From Pholis gunnellus (Eukaryota > Chordata > Actinopteri > Perciformes > Pholidae): DNA of 64,000 nt. The notes under the pieces were generated by a model. The model did no database searches. It had not been told where the DNA came from and saw only the letters and a program-made list of their open reading frames with translations. Made by a program: the position numbers and the translations under genes. Every line of letters starts with the position of its first letter. Position 1 is the stretch's first letter. Positions 1 through 11,560 of the stretch are shown in pieces. The DNA lies in assembly GCA_910591455.2 (NCBI GenBank), contig OU342811.1:8102947-8166946 (forward strand), written 5' to 3'.

Positions 1-1233
1 TCTCCAAATGCATCCAAAATGGATCAGTCCATCAATGGTTTGGCAACGTCTTCCAATACTTCATGTGATTATGTTCTGTTTTGGTGGTGACTGAAAAATA
101 AATCAATCAATCAATGAATAAACCAAACATGAAAGCCACCGGAGGCATTGTTTGATGGGTCACGGTTCTGTAAAGGGAGAGGTCAGCAGACTCGGCTTCC
201 GTTTTCACTGACGCCATTCATATCTGAAAAATGAGGCCTGTCACTAAATGTCATCTTCCCGCCTTTGTCATCTCATCACTCTTTTCATAACTTGTCACAT
301 TGAAGCCCAGTCTGTGACACGAGCAAACTGTTAGCTTCCTCCCAGGCAGGCTAGTGGGCTTTATTAATATTTATAGAATAACAGCTTAAGGCCAGGCCCC
401 TTGAGAGCTATCACTCCACTTTGCCGCCTAACACTTGCAAAATATATTGACAACTCCTTCTCCTCACTACCCTGCCCCGGAAAAAAAAAATCCTGTGCGA
501 TTGTGCAGGAGGTTTGAAAAATAAGTTTTCTGCAGAAAAAAAACAAAACTGAAGTGAATTTTTCAGGGAAGCTAAAGTGAATTTTGAATGCGCTGGGGTT
601 AAAACATTCCTGTTACAGAATTGAAAACAAATGAAGCACAATCACGAGGTCATGTCGTGGATGTCGCCCTGGTGTGTGGCTGGATGGAGAGACTGATGTG
701 TCCGACACAGCCGGCCAGTTTGAGACAGTGTTCAGTCAAAAGTTTGGCCCAGGACCTTTACAGCACAGCGGGAGTCTTCTAATGTCTCTTGTCAAACATA
801 GACACTTGTAAAGCTGACCCTTGGCGTGCACTGACATACACATGGACATAATCAAAGCGTGATTTCTTCGTGAGATGCTTTCTGATTGCTTGGATAAGCG
901 GGAGACAGAATACAGGCCGCAAAAATTATTTCATCACTCTTTTGCCCAAGTAAATGTTTCCAGAGCCATCGTCATGGCTACAGGCAAGCTGTACTACCGC
1001 CATGATGGCGATCAGCCTCACTGGCTTTAAAAGTATGGAGAGGTCATTACTAGTCTTCTTTCAAACCAAGCTGCTAGATGCCCTTCTTATGTAAATTCCT
1101 TACATTTCTAAGGGTTCAGGTAGCTGCAGGCTGTGTTGGAGAAGGTTTATTTCCTGCTCTTTAGAGAGTAGCTGCTACTTGATCTTACATCCATAGGCTG
1201 AATTAACATTACCTCAAGCTGCACATCCAGATG
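1..1233. other. Noncoding DNA, no gene seen
   Basis: AT-rich sequence with no recognisable coding region. Short ATG-to-stop frames near 364-641 are under 80 codons and overlap each other. A small AATC-type tetranucleotide tract lies at 101-116 and could be the worn tail of a retroelement, but nothing recognisable lies upstream of it. I see no RNA gene or transposon ends. Confidence 0.6.
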
Positions 1234-1254
1234 ACACACACACACACACACACA
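1234..1254. repeat. (AC)n microsatellite
   Basis: Uninterrupted AC dinucleotide tract of 21 bases, read directly from the sequence. Such tracts are very common in fish genomes and are usually length-polymorphic. Confidence 0.97.
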
Positions 1255-3088
1255 GTGGGATTTTCAAACAGTGAATAAGGGAAGAAAGAGAAATAAACCT
1301 CCCGAAAAATGATCCCTTTAATCCTAGCTCTACTGTTTAGTATAACATTTTAAAGTGTTCCATTACTCAACTTTCACTACAGTTTTAGAAGCATATAATA
1401 ACTTGCCTGCAATCTGGAAGACTAGGTCCTAACAGATGCTGACAGGAAGCTGATGCCAACATTATAAAAAAAAAACTCTGATCTGAAAATGTTTTAATGT
1501 CGAAAGAAGGGGCTTAAATCAGTGAGAAGTATTAAAAGCTTCTAAATGTCCTCCACCTTCCCTTTAATGTAGCCCTAATTTGTATCCTTTTAAAAATGCC
1601 TCTGTCATAGCAATCACAGCTTAAACTCTCAGCAACAAATTAGCATGAGATCTGAGAAGAATTCACTGCAGCACTGAGAAGTTAAACCTGACAAATGGCC
1701 TTCAAAAGTCACGCCGAGAGACAACACAGCAACATTTAATGATGCCTACTTTGAAAGGCTTGAAAGCCCACAACCAGGTACACCCATTGTCATTTATGTA
1801 TTAGGATTGTATTAAAATTGCATGTTGTTTGTCCACCAGCCACAGTCACAATCAATACATGACCTCCAGGTTAAATGGAGGCAAGAAAACTACAGTGTAA
1901 TACAAAGATTACAAAATAAATAGAAAAAGACATATAACATGGTTAGCCAAAACATTAATGAGTATGTTTTGTTAGCAAAGCACAGCTATTCGTGCCGAGT
2001 TCAAATACTAAATAAAAAAACCTTACTTTTTCAGAGTTACTTCCTAAATACATATCCCATATCAGTTTCTGCTTTTGAACTACAAGCCACAGACCTCCAA
2101 ACAACCTTCCCTTTTTCATCCACAAACTACAGAAGCAACTACTCCCTCAATGATGCAAAGAAATCACAGCTGATGAAATCCCATGTTCCTGAGACACATG
2201 GGACAGTACACACAGTACTGCTGAAAACAGAGACACCGTAGAGCAGTTTATTAAACCCACCTCTCACTGCTGTGATAGGGGGGGGGGTGTGAAACGTTCA
2301 AAACTCAGTATCAGTAGAATATTAGTAGATATCAATTCATATGAGCCGCCATCACTCCTCACTGAAAAGCATTGTGCTGTGTTGGGTATAGGTGAGCTTC
2401 CGTTGCCATGCATCCATTGTAAAATATGAAAAGTCCTGATAGTGCTGTAGCCAGATAATCATTCAAAGCATCACACATACTGACTGCAGCCTTACTGTAT
2501 TGCTTATCCAACTGTAAACCACTGGGGTTTAATTACCTGCAAATTAACTGCCGTTTCACTATCTTGCATAAGATTATCCAGGTCATGATGAAATGCCACT
2601 AGGGAGGCTGTTCTGATGGGAGGATTCGAAGATCCAGAAAACACAAGATGCCACTTTGTTAGTACGATAGCTGCAAGGGACGAGATGCCTGTCAGCTACA
2701 TCGCACTCATAATGCAACCTTCAAAAACTGTAAGGACATCTCATTATTCCTGCCGCTTTTTTGTTTGTTTGTTTTTTTCCGACTTGAACATGATTTGAGG
2801 TTCAGTCGTCAAATCACTGGCCTCTTCATCTGCCGTCCACGGCTGCGCCCGGCCACACAGTGCATGCGAGTGGGGCAATTTGCTGCACTGCATTTAAATG
2901 TAGTGGTGTAAAACACATTGACCCGACAGTTGGGCAGAGTCAGTCTGCGAGCCGTGGTCGGGAGCAGTTTGAATTGATCGTTCTCAGTTTCTCTCCATCA
3001 GCAGAGAGTTATTTCAGTGCATGATGGGCAATCAAACAAACAGGTTTTTGAGGCCAGCAATGCCAAATATGTTCTATCAGAGCAAATT
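1255..3088. other. Noncoding DNA with one short G run
   Basis: No gene recognised. A run of ten G sits at 2278-2287. The 100-codon frame at 1939-2241 is AT-rich, low in complexity and resembles no family I know. No transposon termini are visible. Confidence 0.55.
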
Positions 3089-3116
3089 GTGTGTGTGTGT
3101 GGGGGGGGGGGGGGGG
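3089..3116. repeat. Compound (GT)6-(G)16 microsatellite
   Basis: A GT tract (3089-3100) passes directly into a run of 16 G (3101-3116). The same GT-to-G transition occurs at 6723-6745. The homopolymer part is likely to be length-uncertain in any assembly. Confidence 0.95.
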
Positions 3117-3180
3117 ACTTAGTTGCTTCCACAGGTCACCATTTTATTTGCACACTCGGGCGAAATCTGCCAAGCACCAC

Positions 3181-3196
3181 TTTTTTTTTTTTTTTT
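3181..3196. repeat. Poly(T) tract, 16 bases
   Basis: A pure T run of 16. It could be a poly(A) tail of a retroposed copy on the minus strand, but I recognise no element next to it, so it is listed only as a homopolymer. Confidence 0.93.
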
Positions 3197-3377
3197 CATT
3201 AGTCACACTAGAGCGTTTATGATCCAGCTAGCCTCATCAACATTTGATTCATGTCTCTGCGATGCATGTAAACTAGGAGCGGATGTACTCCACCTCCTGT
3301 GGCATCTTTGTAGTGATGCACCGAGGCAACATTGTACAAGCGGATATACAGATTAGACCAAGCACTAATGTAGACTA

Positions 3378-3380
<3 letters not shown>

Positions 3381-3409
<29 letters not shown>
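3381..3409. repeat. Poly(G) run, 29 bases
   Basis: An uninterrupted run of 29 G on the plus strand, the longest homopolymer in the window. Runs of this length can form G-quadruplexes and are error-prone in sequencing, so the true length should be treated as approximate. Confidence 0.95.
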
Positions 3410-4821
3410 TCTGTCTAAGATACATATACAGATTCATACATCTGAGGGATTGACCTTTACTCCATTATTCTGACACCCTGTGGTCATCATTCTGAACATT
3501 TCCAGAGAACTGTAAGTCTTGAGTCATAAAATGGTGATCTCAACGTGTCACCTACAGACGCAGACAAAACAGAACCTCTGATGTGGGTTTTTTTTTTCAA
3601 AGTTCTATTCGCAGATTTTAAGAAAAACATGGACAGGATAAAACTCCACCGTGGCATCGAGCGGACTAGAATATATCAAAGCAGCGTATGTAAGGATAAT
3701 GAGCACCACACCTGCAGACGGTCATTAGCTTCCGCGGCAATGAGAGTCATCTTAAAAATTGCTACATGCGTTCTATGAAATGTCGGACACAAAGGGGAGT
3801 CTGTTGCCGTGTGCCCGGGGAGGAGGAACGCTACACACCGTGTCTGGGGGCTCAAGTGCGTGATTTCAACCTCAACCGCACTGCTCAAGTACTTTCTTTG
3901 AGTGGTTTTGACTTTCAGAGCACCATACAGGTGTAAGATTCCACTTCTTTGAAAAATGGATCTGATAGTTTTAGAGGAAAATGTAAAGACTGGAGTGCTC
4001 CAGGATAACAGAGAATGTAGAGATCTAAACAAATCCAACCAAATCTAGATCATGCTTAATGTTATTATCATCTATCATCACAATGCAAGTCTCTGGCTTG
4101 TTTAGGTGTGAGATCAAATGTTTCTTTGTTCTCTTCATATTTCCCTTCATTTTTAAATATATTCTTATTTGAGACAAAGATCCTTTCATCATCATTTTGA
4201 TTCTTTTTTGGTTTCCAAGGCGCTGTAGTCAGTACAGCTTTGTTATAGCAATAGTTAATACGTTTTGATATATGTTTATCTTGGAGTAAACAACACCAAG
4301 GCGAAATTGACAAGCAGGGGCTGCTCTGCAACACAATTTTCAGGCTATTTAGTTGTTTAAAAAAATCCTTAGCTTTTGTCTGTCACTTTAAATGATTTGA
4401 TTCAGCATCTCACAAGGAACCCATAATGCTTTCTGATTGGGCTAAACACACAAAACACACATACCGCATCAAACAAACAACTGAATTCTATTTTAAAAAC
4501 ACAGGTCAGGTCGACAATAGCCACAGAAATAACTTAACTAAAATAACTTCAGTTCTCTGCTTGCCCAATTAGAACGACGCAGCGTATGAAGCACACAATA
4601 GAGATTTGTTGCAAACAAAAATCGGAGGTCTTTGACTATATCTGCTTGTGGGAGCTAGCTGAGGCAATTAATAAGGAAAGATATGGTTACTATCCACAAA
4701 GAAAAAGAAATAGCTTTGCAACAATCAGTTGGTCACTTGGTAAACCCACATGCTTTTGATCTCCGCAGTGTCCTCAACGTATCACACAAAGTCTGGAGTT
4801 CTGCTGTCAACATTAGGGGGT

Positions 4822-4856
4822 TGTGTGTGGGAGTGTGTGCGTGTGTGTGTGTGTGT
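4822..4856. repeat. Imperfect (TG)n microsatellite
   Basis: TG dinucleotides interrupted by GG and GC steps, ending in an uninterrupted GT stretch. Read directly. Confidence 0.9.
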
Positions 4857-6159
4857 AGCTTTCATGTCCAATAAAGTGGTGTAACCCATCAGTGTGATAA
4901 ATCACAAGATGACAGAATGCAGCTTCAACCAAACATAATGCTCCAGGCGAGAAAACGCATCTCTCCTTTTGTTAAACTCGATGCTGCCAAGTTGAACAAG
5001 CAGGTGAGGACCACTGACGATACGAATTAACAGGAAAACAAATGATGTATAATTTAAATGTAAATATCAAATATAGTAGTTTTCACTTAACTGACTTATT
5101 TTCACTTAACATGATCTTCCCACAGTCTTCACCATCCACAGTATCTATTTCCCTCAATAGGAGCCATTCCCTCTCTAGATGACCGTTCAGTTCTCCCAAT
5201 AATTATTACTTGAAACACACATCATCACCCTGGAAAACTCCAGAGGGACAGAGACATTTCATTGTTTCCTCTCTGTCATCGTTCTGCGCCCCCCCCCGTA
5301 CGCTGCCAACGTTAGTTCAAACGCGACAATCGTTTATGGGATGTAACAAGGTCCAACTGCAACTTGCATGTCATCTTTCCTTCCGCAACCTGTCCGTTGG
5401 AGACTAGCTGTGCGTTTCTTTTCACAATGACACGACAACAAAAGGCGAAAAAAGACGAGCAACAGATTTTTCATTTGTGATCACAAAGGGAGGGTTGTTT
5501 CCCCTCTTACCATGCAGATAAACCAGTGCTGAGGCGGCTTCTTAGAGCTCATCAGCACGACAAAGACAACTGGGAGAATGCAGCCTTGTTCTACAAAGGT
5601 TAACCTCGGCGGGACCTAACAACTTCAGACTTTTCATTTGATGACTCCACCAAACACTTGCCATGGAGGACGAAGAGCCCCCTTGAATCCCTTGGATTTC
5701 ACCTTCAATATCTGAGGTCATGCAACCTGCTACGGCCAAAGGCGGCACTTGTGAGCTCTGTTACATGTGAAAAATACATCTCCCCCACGCAGAGGGGTTT
5801 TAATGGTTCTGATGTCTGCACTGCAGCATGTCCTGAAAAAAGTTTCACTACAAATTCAGATTGAACTTTTTTCTTTTCTTCAAATTAATATTAATCTTTA
5901 AAACACTCTCTTAGATCACAATGGGGCAGTTTTCCCTTTTGGATCGACTTGTTTTGACACAAGGGTATAAACTCTTCAGTCAAATATCAGGTCACTTTGA
6001 TTTAATATTTTACATACAGCTCTTACTATGTATATTTTTGTTTAGCGTAGGAGAAATTCTCCATTATTATATAACACCAATAATCTATATTGCTGTGATG
6101 TGGCGTAAAACCAAAATCTATAACCAGCATGAGTGCTACTACATCACTAAGCTCAGAGG

Positions 6160-6178
6160 TGTGTGTGTGTGCGTGTGT
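6160..6178. repeat. (GT)n microsatellite with one GC step
   Basis: Short GT dinucleotide tract with one GC interruption. It supplies much of the open frame that crosses it, which is why that frame was not called as a gene. Confidence 0.92.
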
Positions 6179-6301
6179 CTTACAGCGTGCCCAATCAGAG
6201 TGCAGAGTCTGCGTGTAGGGCCCCAACAATGACTCCCAGGGGTCCTACTCACGCTTTTACTTCTCCAGTCTCAAATATTTGTGAACTGCAGAACATTCAA
6301 A

Positions 6302-6316
6302 GGGGGGGGGGGGGGG
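6302..6316. repeat. Poly(G) run, 15 bases
   Basis: Uninterrupted run of 15 G on the plus strand, one of five G runs of 15 or more in this window. Confidence 0.95.
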
Positions 6317-6722
6317 CTCTTAATATGTTTCACACGACTTAATTGGTTGGATTGTGACCCCATGTGATGATGCAGTTGTTAAAGCTTTGCCTCATAAATT
6401 TAACAGGACAGAATCGTAAAAATAAACTATGGTTCATCTAAAATGTGATTTAACATGACCTGTGACTATATTTGGTGAATGATTCATCGTTTGTTTTCAT
6501 GTTGTTAAAACCACAGCATTTCTGGGGAGAAGACCCGTTTGTGAATTGTATTATTTATTATAGCAAAACTATCCGCTATGCAGTTTTCCCTCAGCCTTAC
6601 CAAGCGTGTCTCCATTTAAAACAAGACCAGCAGACTGATACACAACCCACTGGTGCGGTAGTGCTACACGATGATATAGAGGCTATATAAAGTTGACTAT
6701 GGACTCACCTGTATAAAAAAAG

Positions 6723-6745
6723 GTGTGTGTGTGTGTGGGGGGGGG
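6723..6745. repeat. Compound (GT)7-(G)9 microsatellite
   Basis: A GT tract at 6723-6736 passes directly into nine G at 6737-6745, the same arrangement as at 3089-3116. Confidence 0.95.
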
Positions 6746-7359
6746 CTACAGTTCCAATAACCATCTCTCTACGCCTTTAAATGCAAACAGCTGCGTTCAT
6801 AGTACTGCAACTGGAAGCTTATTCAGACACCGTTAAAGAAGACGAGCTCTGTGCTCATATTTCGTCTTCATACAGCAGGGCACGTTCACCCACCTCTACA
6901 TTCAGAGAGCATGTCCTAGTCCGTCTTCATCCGTTATTTATGTACCTAGCTCACGTTATTTAGGACGCGCACTGCAGCCATTCCTAATCCCGAGCCCGAA
7001 TTTTAAAAAAAGGTAACGGTGGACCTTTTGATCCCTCACCATCAAATGCACACAGTGCGAGGTTAAGGCGGTCTACGGAACCCGTTATAGGCTGCAAAAA
7101 CACCGAGGAGCAGGTAGGCTGCTGCGCCGTGCTGCTCCGTTCCGAAGCACCGTTGATCCCTCCCTGTCCGGGGAATAACGTGCGGGTAGAAAGGGCACAT
7201 TGGTTTAAAAAAAAGAAAGAAAAGAAAGAAGACGGAATAAACAAACGGTGCATTTGCAAATCAAAACACACGCAGTCAAACTGATCGCGGCTCCCTACAT
7301 TAGTTCTCCGTATGCGCTCCGCTACGGCATGATGCATGTGTGCAGCTGTCTGTTTTTTT

Positions 7360-7361
7360 TT

Positions 7362-7404
<43 letters not shown>
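7360..7404. repeat. (TTTC)11 microsatellite
   Basis: Eleven clean TTTC units preceded by a T run. It lies inside the CpG-rich segment. On the minus strand it reads GAAA repeats, which create an artificial Lys/Glu/Arg-rich frame. Confidence 0.96.
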
Positions 7405-7665
7405 GCAACACTGGCAAAAAAAATAAATCTCACCAAAATCAACCTTACCATTCTGAAGACACATCCAATGTAGCAGGCCTGTCCCGTTGACAATTCAGCA
7501 GTAGGCTATAGTCTGAGGTGCTCACCCTCCCAAAAAAAAAAAAGCCCTTATGCTTCTGCTCCTTCGTCTCCTTCTTCTTCCCTCCCTTTCGTTTTGATAG
7601 TACCCGGAGCAGGCGAGTGTATTTCCACTGTGCACGACACGGTACGGCAGGAAAAAAAAACAGAC

Positions 7666-7701
7666 CCTCCTCCTCCTCCTGCTGCTGCTGCTGCTGCTGC
7701 T
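7666..7701. repeat. (CCT)5-(GCT)7 trinucleotide repeat
   Basis: CCT units at 7666-7680 run directly into seven GCT units at 7681-7701. On the minus strand this is a CAG tract followed by GGA-type repeats, and one minus-strand frame would read poly-Gln then poly-Glu. Because it sits in the candidate 5' exon region it may be leader sequence rather than coding. CTG/CAG tracts are potentially unstable. Confidence 0.93.
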
Positions 7702-7784
7702 CCAAGGTGCTGCCGCGACTACTGCCGCTGCTTACAGCGCTCTCAGAGAGGCACACATGGATGAGAGAGGCAGCATTAGCACGC

Positions 7785-7796
7785 GCTCACCTAATT
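7785..7796 (-). other. Candidate splice donor, minus strand
   Basis: Read on the minus strand, the sequence is AATTAG|GTGAGC, matching the vertebrate donor consensus at almost every position. The exon would end at 7791 and the intron would start at 7790. It falls inside the CpG-rich segment, consistent with a first exon lying between about 8060 and 7791. No paired acceptor was identified, so the exon is unproven. Confidence 0.35.
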
Positions 7797-8060
7797 GAAC
7801 GCCGTGAAAAATCCCTTCGGGAGAAATACGTGAAATGGTCCCCGGAGCGAGATCAGGTGACACGGCGGCCGATATGGTGGGGAAAGACAAGCTGCGTGGT
7901 CCCTCACGATTTACAATTACGACTTTTGGAGCAGGGATGGGTGTGCGACTGTGCGTGGTCGCCCCCTTCGGTACTGAGCCAGACTCCCTCCAAGTATCTG
8001 CCCGTTTCTGTTTTTCCTCCCAGTTTTCTCCCCTCGAAAAAACACATCCATAGAGCCTAA

Positions 8061-9433
8061 TAAAAAAAATCCTACAGGGAATTTGCAATGTGCAAACGTT
8101 CGACTCGCATTGTATTTAGTTTTAAATGACTCTCTGCAATCTGTTTTATGAATGAGTTAAAGTGACTATGCAGAATTTCCAACAAGCTTTTTAACAAACA
8201 ATGTAATAAAAAAAAGGGAATTATGACACACCAAGACACACCAAGTCATACAAAGTCCTAGTTTTGAAAACCAAAGCAGAACTAATTAAACATATATAAA
8301 CGTGTAACATTAATTGTGATGTTTAAGCTATTTTCTGTCTTAAACTGTGAGGTTTCTCGTCGAATACATGAATATTTGTTTAGCACTGAGATACTAACAG
8401 GCTCCCTTATCATAATGGACAACTAAAATGAATACAACTAAACATTTTAGCGGTTGCCAATATGCCCAAGAGTTTTCGCAACCTCTGCTGAAACCTCTGA
8501 CACTAGAGTTTGGTAGGTTAGCGAGGAACAAGACCATCTGTCTTGTTCCATCTGACAACACTTTTGTCTGGTCAACTTCGGGTCCTTAATCCATTGCCAT
8601 ATACTTATCTCCCATTCCTAGTTTCTCCTTGAGGGTTAAAAACACTGGTCAAGAGTTCCTGGCCTTGGAAGTGTGTTTGGTCAACCAGAGAACAAGAGAG
8701 GGGCCATGTGTGGCCTTTAATTCACTGCATTGTCTGCCAAAAGCTAATCTTGGCCAGGCTCAGAGTCTTACTGCTCACGGGCTGTGAATGGATGAGTGAA
8801 AAGTTAAATATGCTTTCAAATGTAAAACTGAAGTCTGGTATTGTGGCCGTGTCATTGTGGGAATGGGAGATTTTGCCGTTGACCCAGGCAACCGGAGGAA
8901 AGGGGCCGGTTTGAGAGGCTGCATTCAGGCTCATGTGTGCAGGAGGTAGACTGTTATTCACTGGTTACGCACCACTTTCAATGTGGCCCCATGTGCGAAA
9001 AATAAATGGATGCAGGTTACATCTTGTATCTTACAGTGGTAGTCTGTACTCGCCCGTTAAACAGAATTGATTGCTTGTTATACGTAATTTCCAAAATCAC
9101 ACATTTTTAAGCTGAGTGAAGCGGTGATCTGAATGATAAACCCATTGTGCCGTTTTCATCCAGTCGGCAACAAACTGCAATTAGGTTATTTGTGTCTGAT
9201 ACAAAAAAGACTCCTGGTTGAAGCCAATTCATAAACTATTTCTTTTAGGCCTATCATTAAAGCTTGTGTAATCATTAGTTTCATCGTATCAGTGAAAATG
9301 TGTAAACAAAGTGATACTGTGAATGGAATCAGAGAAAAAATTTTTAAAAACCAACCGCACACTACCTGCTCAGCACCATACACAGCAGACAGACACAGCT
9401 AGCAACGAGCTTGTGAACACAGGGGAGCATTTA
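8061..9433. other. Noncoding DNA flanking the CpG island
   Basis: CpG frequency drops sharply here and no gene is recognised. A perfect ten-base tandem duplication (GACACACCAA twice) lies at 8225-8244. An RE1-like sequence at 9370-9385 is described separately. Confidence 0.5.
9370..9385 (+). promoter_or_regulatory. RE1/NRSF-like motif
   Basis: TCAGCACCATACACAG matches the core RE1 consensus (TYAGMRCCNNRGMSAG) at all positions but one, where a G is replaced by C. RE1 sites bind the repressor REST at neuronal genes. The match lies about 1.3 kb from the CpG island, but it also abuts an interspersed repeat, so it may be repeat-derived or chance. Confidence 0.25.
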
Positions 9434-9664
9434 GCAGCTAAAGAGCCACATAGGAGTTGGAGGAGACCAAAAACAGAGCTAAAATAGAGAGTGAATATTT
9501 GACTTAACTTTACAAAGATGGCCATAAATATGACGATAATGTTGCTTTTATCTGCTGGAAGAGAACATTAGCAACTGTTTGCTTGAATTTAAAAAGTGAT
9601 GATATGTTCACTACTTGTTCCCGCTGCCCCCAAATGGCGAAAAAAATACGTTTTTAAAGGTTTA
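9434..9664 (+). mobile_element. Interspersed repeat, copy 1 of a family also at 49.4 kb
   Basis: This segment aligns by eye with 49369-49641. Both begin with a GCAGCTAA or CAGCTGCTAA-like stretch. Both then carry an ACAGAGCTAAAA/ACACAGCTAAAA block and a TATTTGACTTA/TATTGGACTTA block, and end with CGCTGCCCCCAA.TGGC followed by an A run and AGGTTTA. The middle has diverged and differs in length. I also recall similar sequences as common in teleosts. The transposon class is not clear: no target duplication or terminal inverted repeat could be fixed, and there is no coding capacity. Confidence 0.6.
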
Positions 9665-11560
9665 AAGTAAAACAAAATTCAAAATGAATGATCTCTGTGG
9701 TGAAACTGGTGTCACTGTAGAAAATATAAATATATAATAAAACAATAATTCAAACATGCACAGATAACAGCAACAACATTGGCAGACGTTAAACAATACA
9801 GCATTTAAGAAGTATAACATAGCCATAGTAGAAACAAGAAGGCACTTAGAGAGTGCAAGCGTCTGCCAACGCTGAACATTATTCCTGTCACTTAAACTTT
9901 AATTGATTTCCCGACCATCCCCTTAGGATCTTGAATTAAGTCTGTGTCTCCATTAGTTTCAATAGTTCAGTATGGCAACAAAATATACTGTCTATTGGAA
10001 GTCCTACCCGGATACCTGAGGATCTCCTGCTGGCAGGCAGAACTACAGTACAAACAAACACAGCAAGTGGAAAGACTAAGATGAATGAAATATGTACCAG
10101 GAACGGAACAAGGTGCGCTACATCCACAAATGTATTCATATCACAGCTGTTCTCATCAAAACTCCAGATGGAGATACAGTACCTGTTCAGAGTAGTGACA
10201 ATTATGTAACGTGAATGTGCATAGTCATCTGCTTTCATTATCATTTACAATTAGAACTTGCTGTACAGTTTATGGATGGAGACAGTACACAGAAAACATC
10301 TTTTAACGGTGTTACTGAAGATCCATATCTCCTCTCTTTGCCATTATCAAATATCAGATCAATGACTTTCAAACTGGAGACATATTTATTTGATTTGTGT
10401 TGTAATAATATAAATGATAAACTCTTTAAAGACAGAGTACTTTTGTTAATCAATAGAATATAGTGGGCTGCATTTCAGTCTGTGAATAACTTACTCAGGG
10501 GCAATGAACTTGTGAGATTTCAGTCTGCAGCACTGTGTTCTTGTTATATCCAAATAAAAAAAAACTTGTTTGCTTTTGAATCAAGGCTTAGTGCTGTGAC
10601 TCAAATTATATGCCCCATAAAACTCCTAATTAGACAATGTAGGCCATGCTGTACCCCACTCCCTTCTTTTCCCCTTTTCCTTTCACTTTCCTATTTCTTT
10701 GTGAATGATTTGCTCATTAGAAAACACAGGCGTGCTATATGTGGTTTCTTGATATGTGTAATACATGTGTAATGCTGTTGAGCATGGGTGACATTTTGTA
10801 GCATCTTATCTGTCACAGCAGAACATATTTTGGAAGATGAGAATGATATATATTCATCGCTGGACTTAAAGTACATTCAAGATATGACCAAACAATTCTT
10901 AAATATTTACCTCTCCGTCTAGACTCACAAGTCAGTGTTTAAACGCTTCGCTGAACTAGCTATTCGGCAGACAAAGATCTCCGATTGTCGGACTACATCC
11001 ATCCGTCCAACCACTAATATATTGGGTTTGTACATTAGCTTACATTTTAACATCCAAAAGCTTAAGCCCTGTGTATATGTGGGGAGGGTTCTGTCAGCAG
11101 TGACTGTCCTTAATGTCTTCAAGAAAAGCAACTATAAGAACACACTTTATGACAGTGGAAAATAAAGGCACAGAAGTACACAAAACAAAACAAAATCACA
11201 TTTTCAAGATGTTCCCTGTAATAAGTAATATATGTATCTGAGGGGATGCTTTAAAAAAAATCAATTAAAAAAGCAGGCTGTTCCAAGCAATGTTAATTTA
11301 GCGAAAACCAACATTTTTCAGAAAGAGTTTCTTCAAAACTTTGAGTCATAATCACAACACATATTGCTCAAAGAGCGGACTAAATTATCAGCGTAAATAA
11401 TGAGACATTATACTTGCGAAAGGTTTTGGCATTTAGCATTGCCAGTAATAACTGATTAGGTTTGGAATTCATATTATTTATAGGCTCAATATCAGAACCC
11501 AATGAAAGACTTCTAAGAACCAACATTATCTCAATTACATTCTGCTCGACAAACCGAAGG
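9665..11560. other. Noncoding DNA, no gene seen
   Basis: AT-rich sequence with frames of 102 codons or fewer on both strands, none resembling a known protein. No clear transposon boundaries or RNA genes were found. Confidence 0.55.

Larger units (their letters stand above)
3410..6954. other. Noncoding DNA with several GT and G tracts
   Basis: No gene recognised in 3.5 kb. Short simple repeats break the region up. The longest frames (120 codons on the minus strand at 3676-4038 and 103 codons at 5921-6232) are compositionally biased, and the second runs into a GT microsatellite. No transposon ends or RNA genes were found. Confidence 0.55.
6955..8060. promoter_or_regulatory. CpG-rich island; candidate promoter and 5' exon region
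   Basis: CpG dinucleotides are frequent here, about 55 by eye in 1.1 kb, and scarce in most of the window. C/G-rich stretches alternate with pyrimidine and purine tracts, a composition typical of vertebrate promoters and untranslated first exons. On the minus strand a strong splice-donor match ends a possible leader exon at 7791. Plus-strand donor-like sites occur near 7112 (GCAG|GTAGGC) and 7857 (TCAG|GTGACA), so the direction of transcription is not settled. Overlapping frames of up to 180 codons on both strands show no family resemblance and fit untranslated leader better than protein. No convincing TATA box was found. Which gene it would serve is unknown. Confidence 0.45.

Noticed and set aside
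1415..1425. TGGAAGACTAG, the start of the miR-7 sequence
   Set aside because: Only 11 bases match; the next bases differ and no hairpin arm is present.
6984..7493. 169-codon minus-strand frame rich in Lys/Glu/Arg
   Set aside because: The charged stretch comes from the (TTTC)11 tract read backwards, and the flanks have no family resemblance.
7518..8060. 180-codon plus-strand frame in the CpG island
   Set aside because: It includes an A run and a poly-Cys stretch from the GCT repeat, overlaps minus-strand frames and shows no domain; leader sequence is a better reading.
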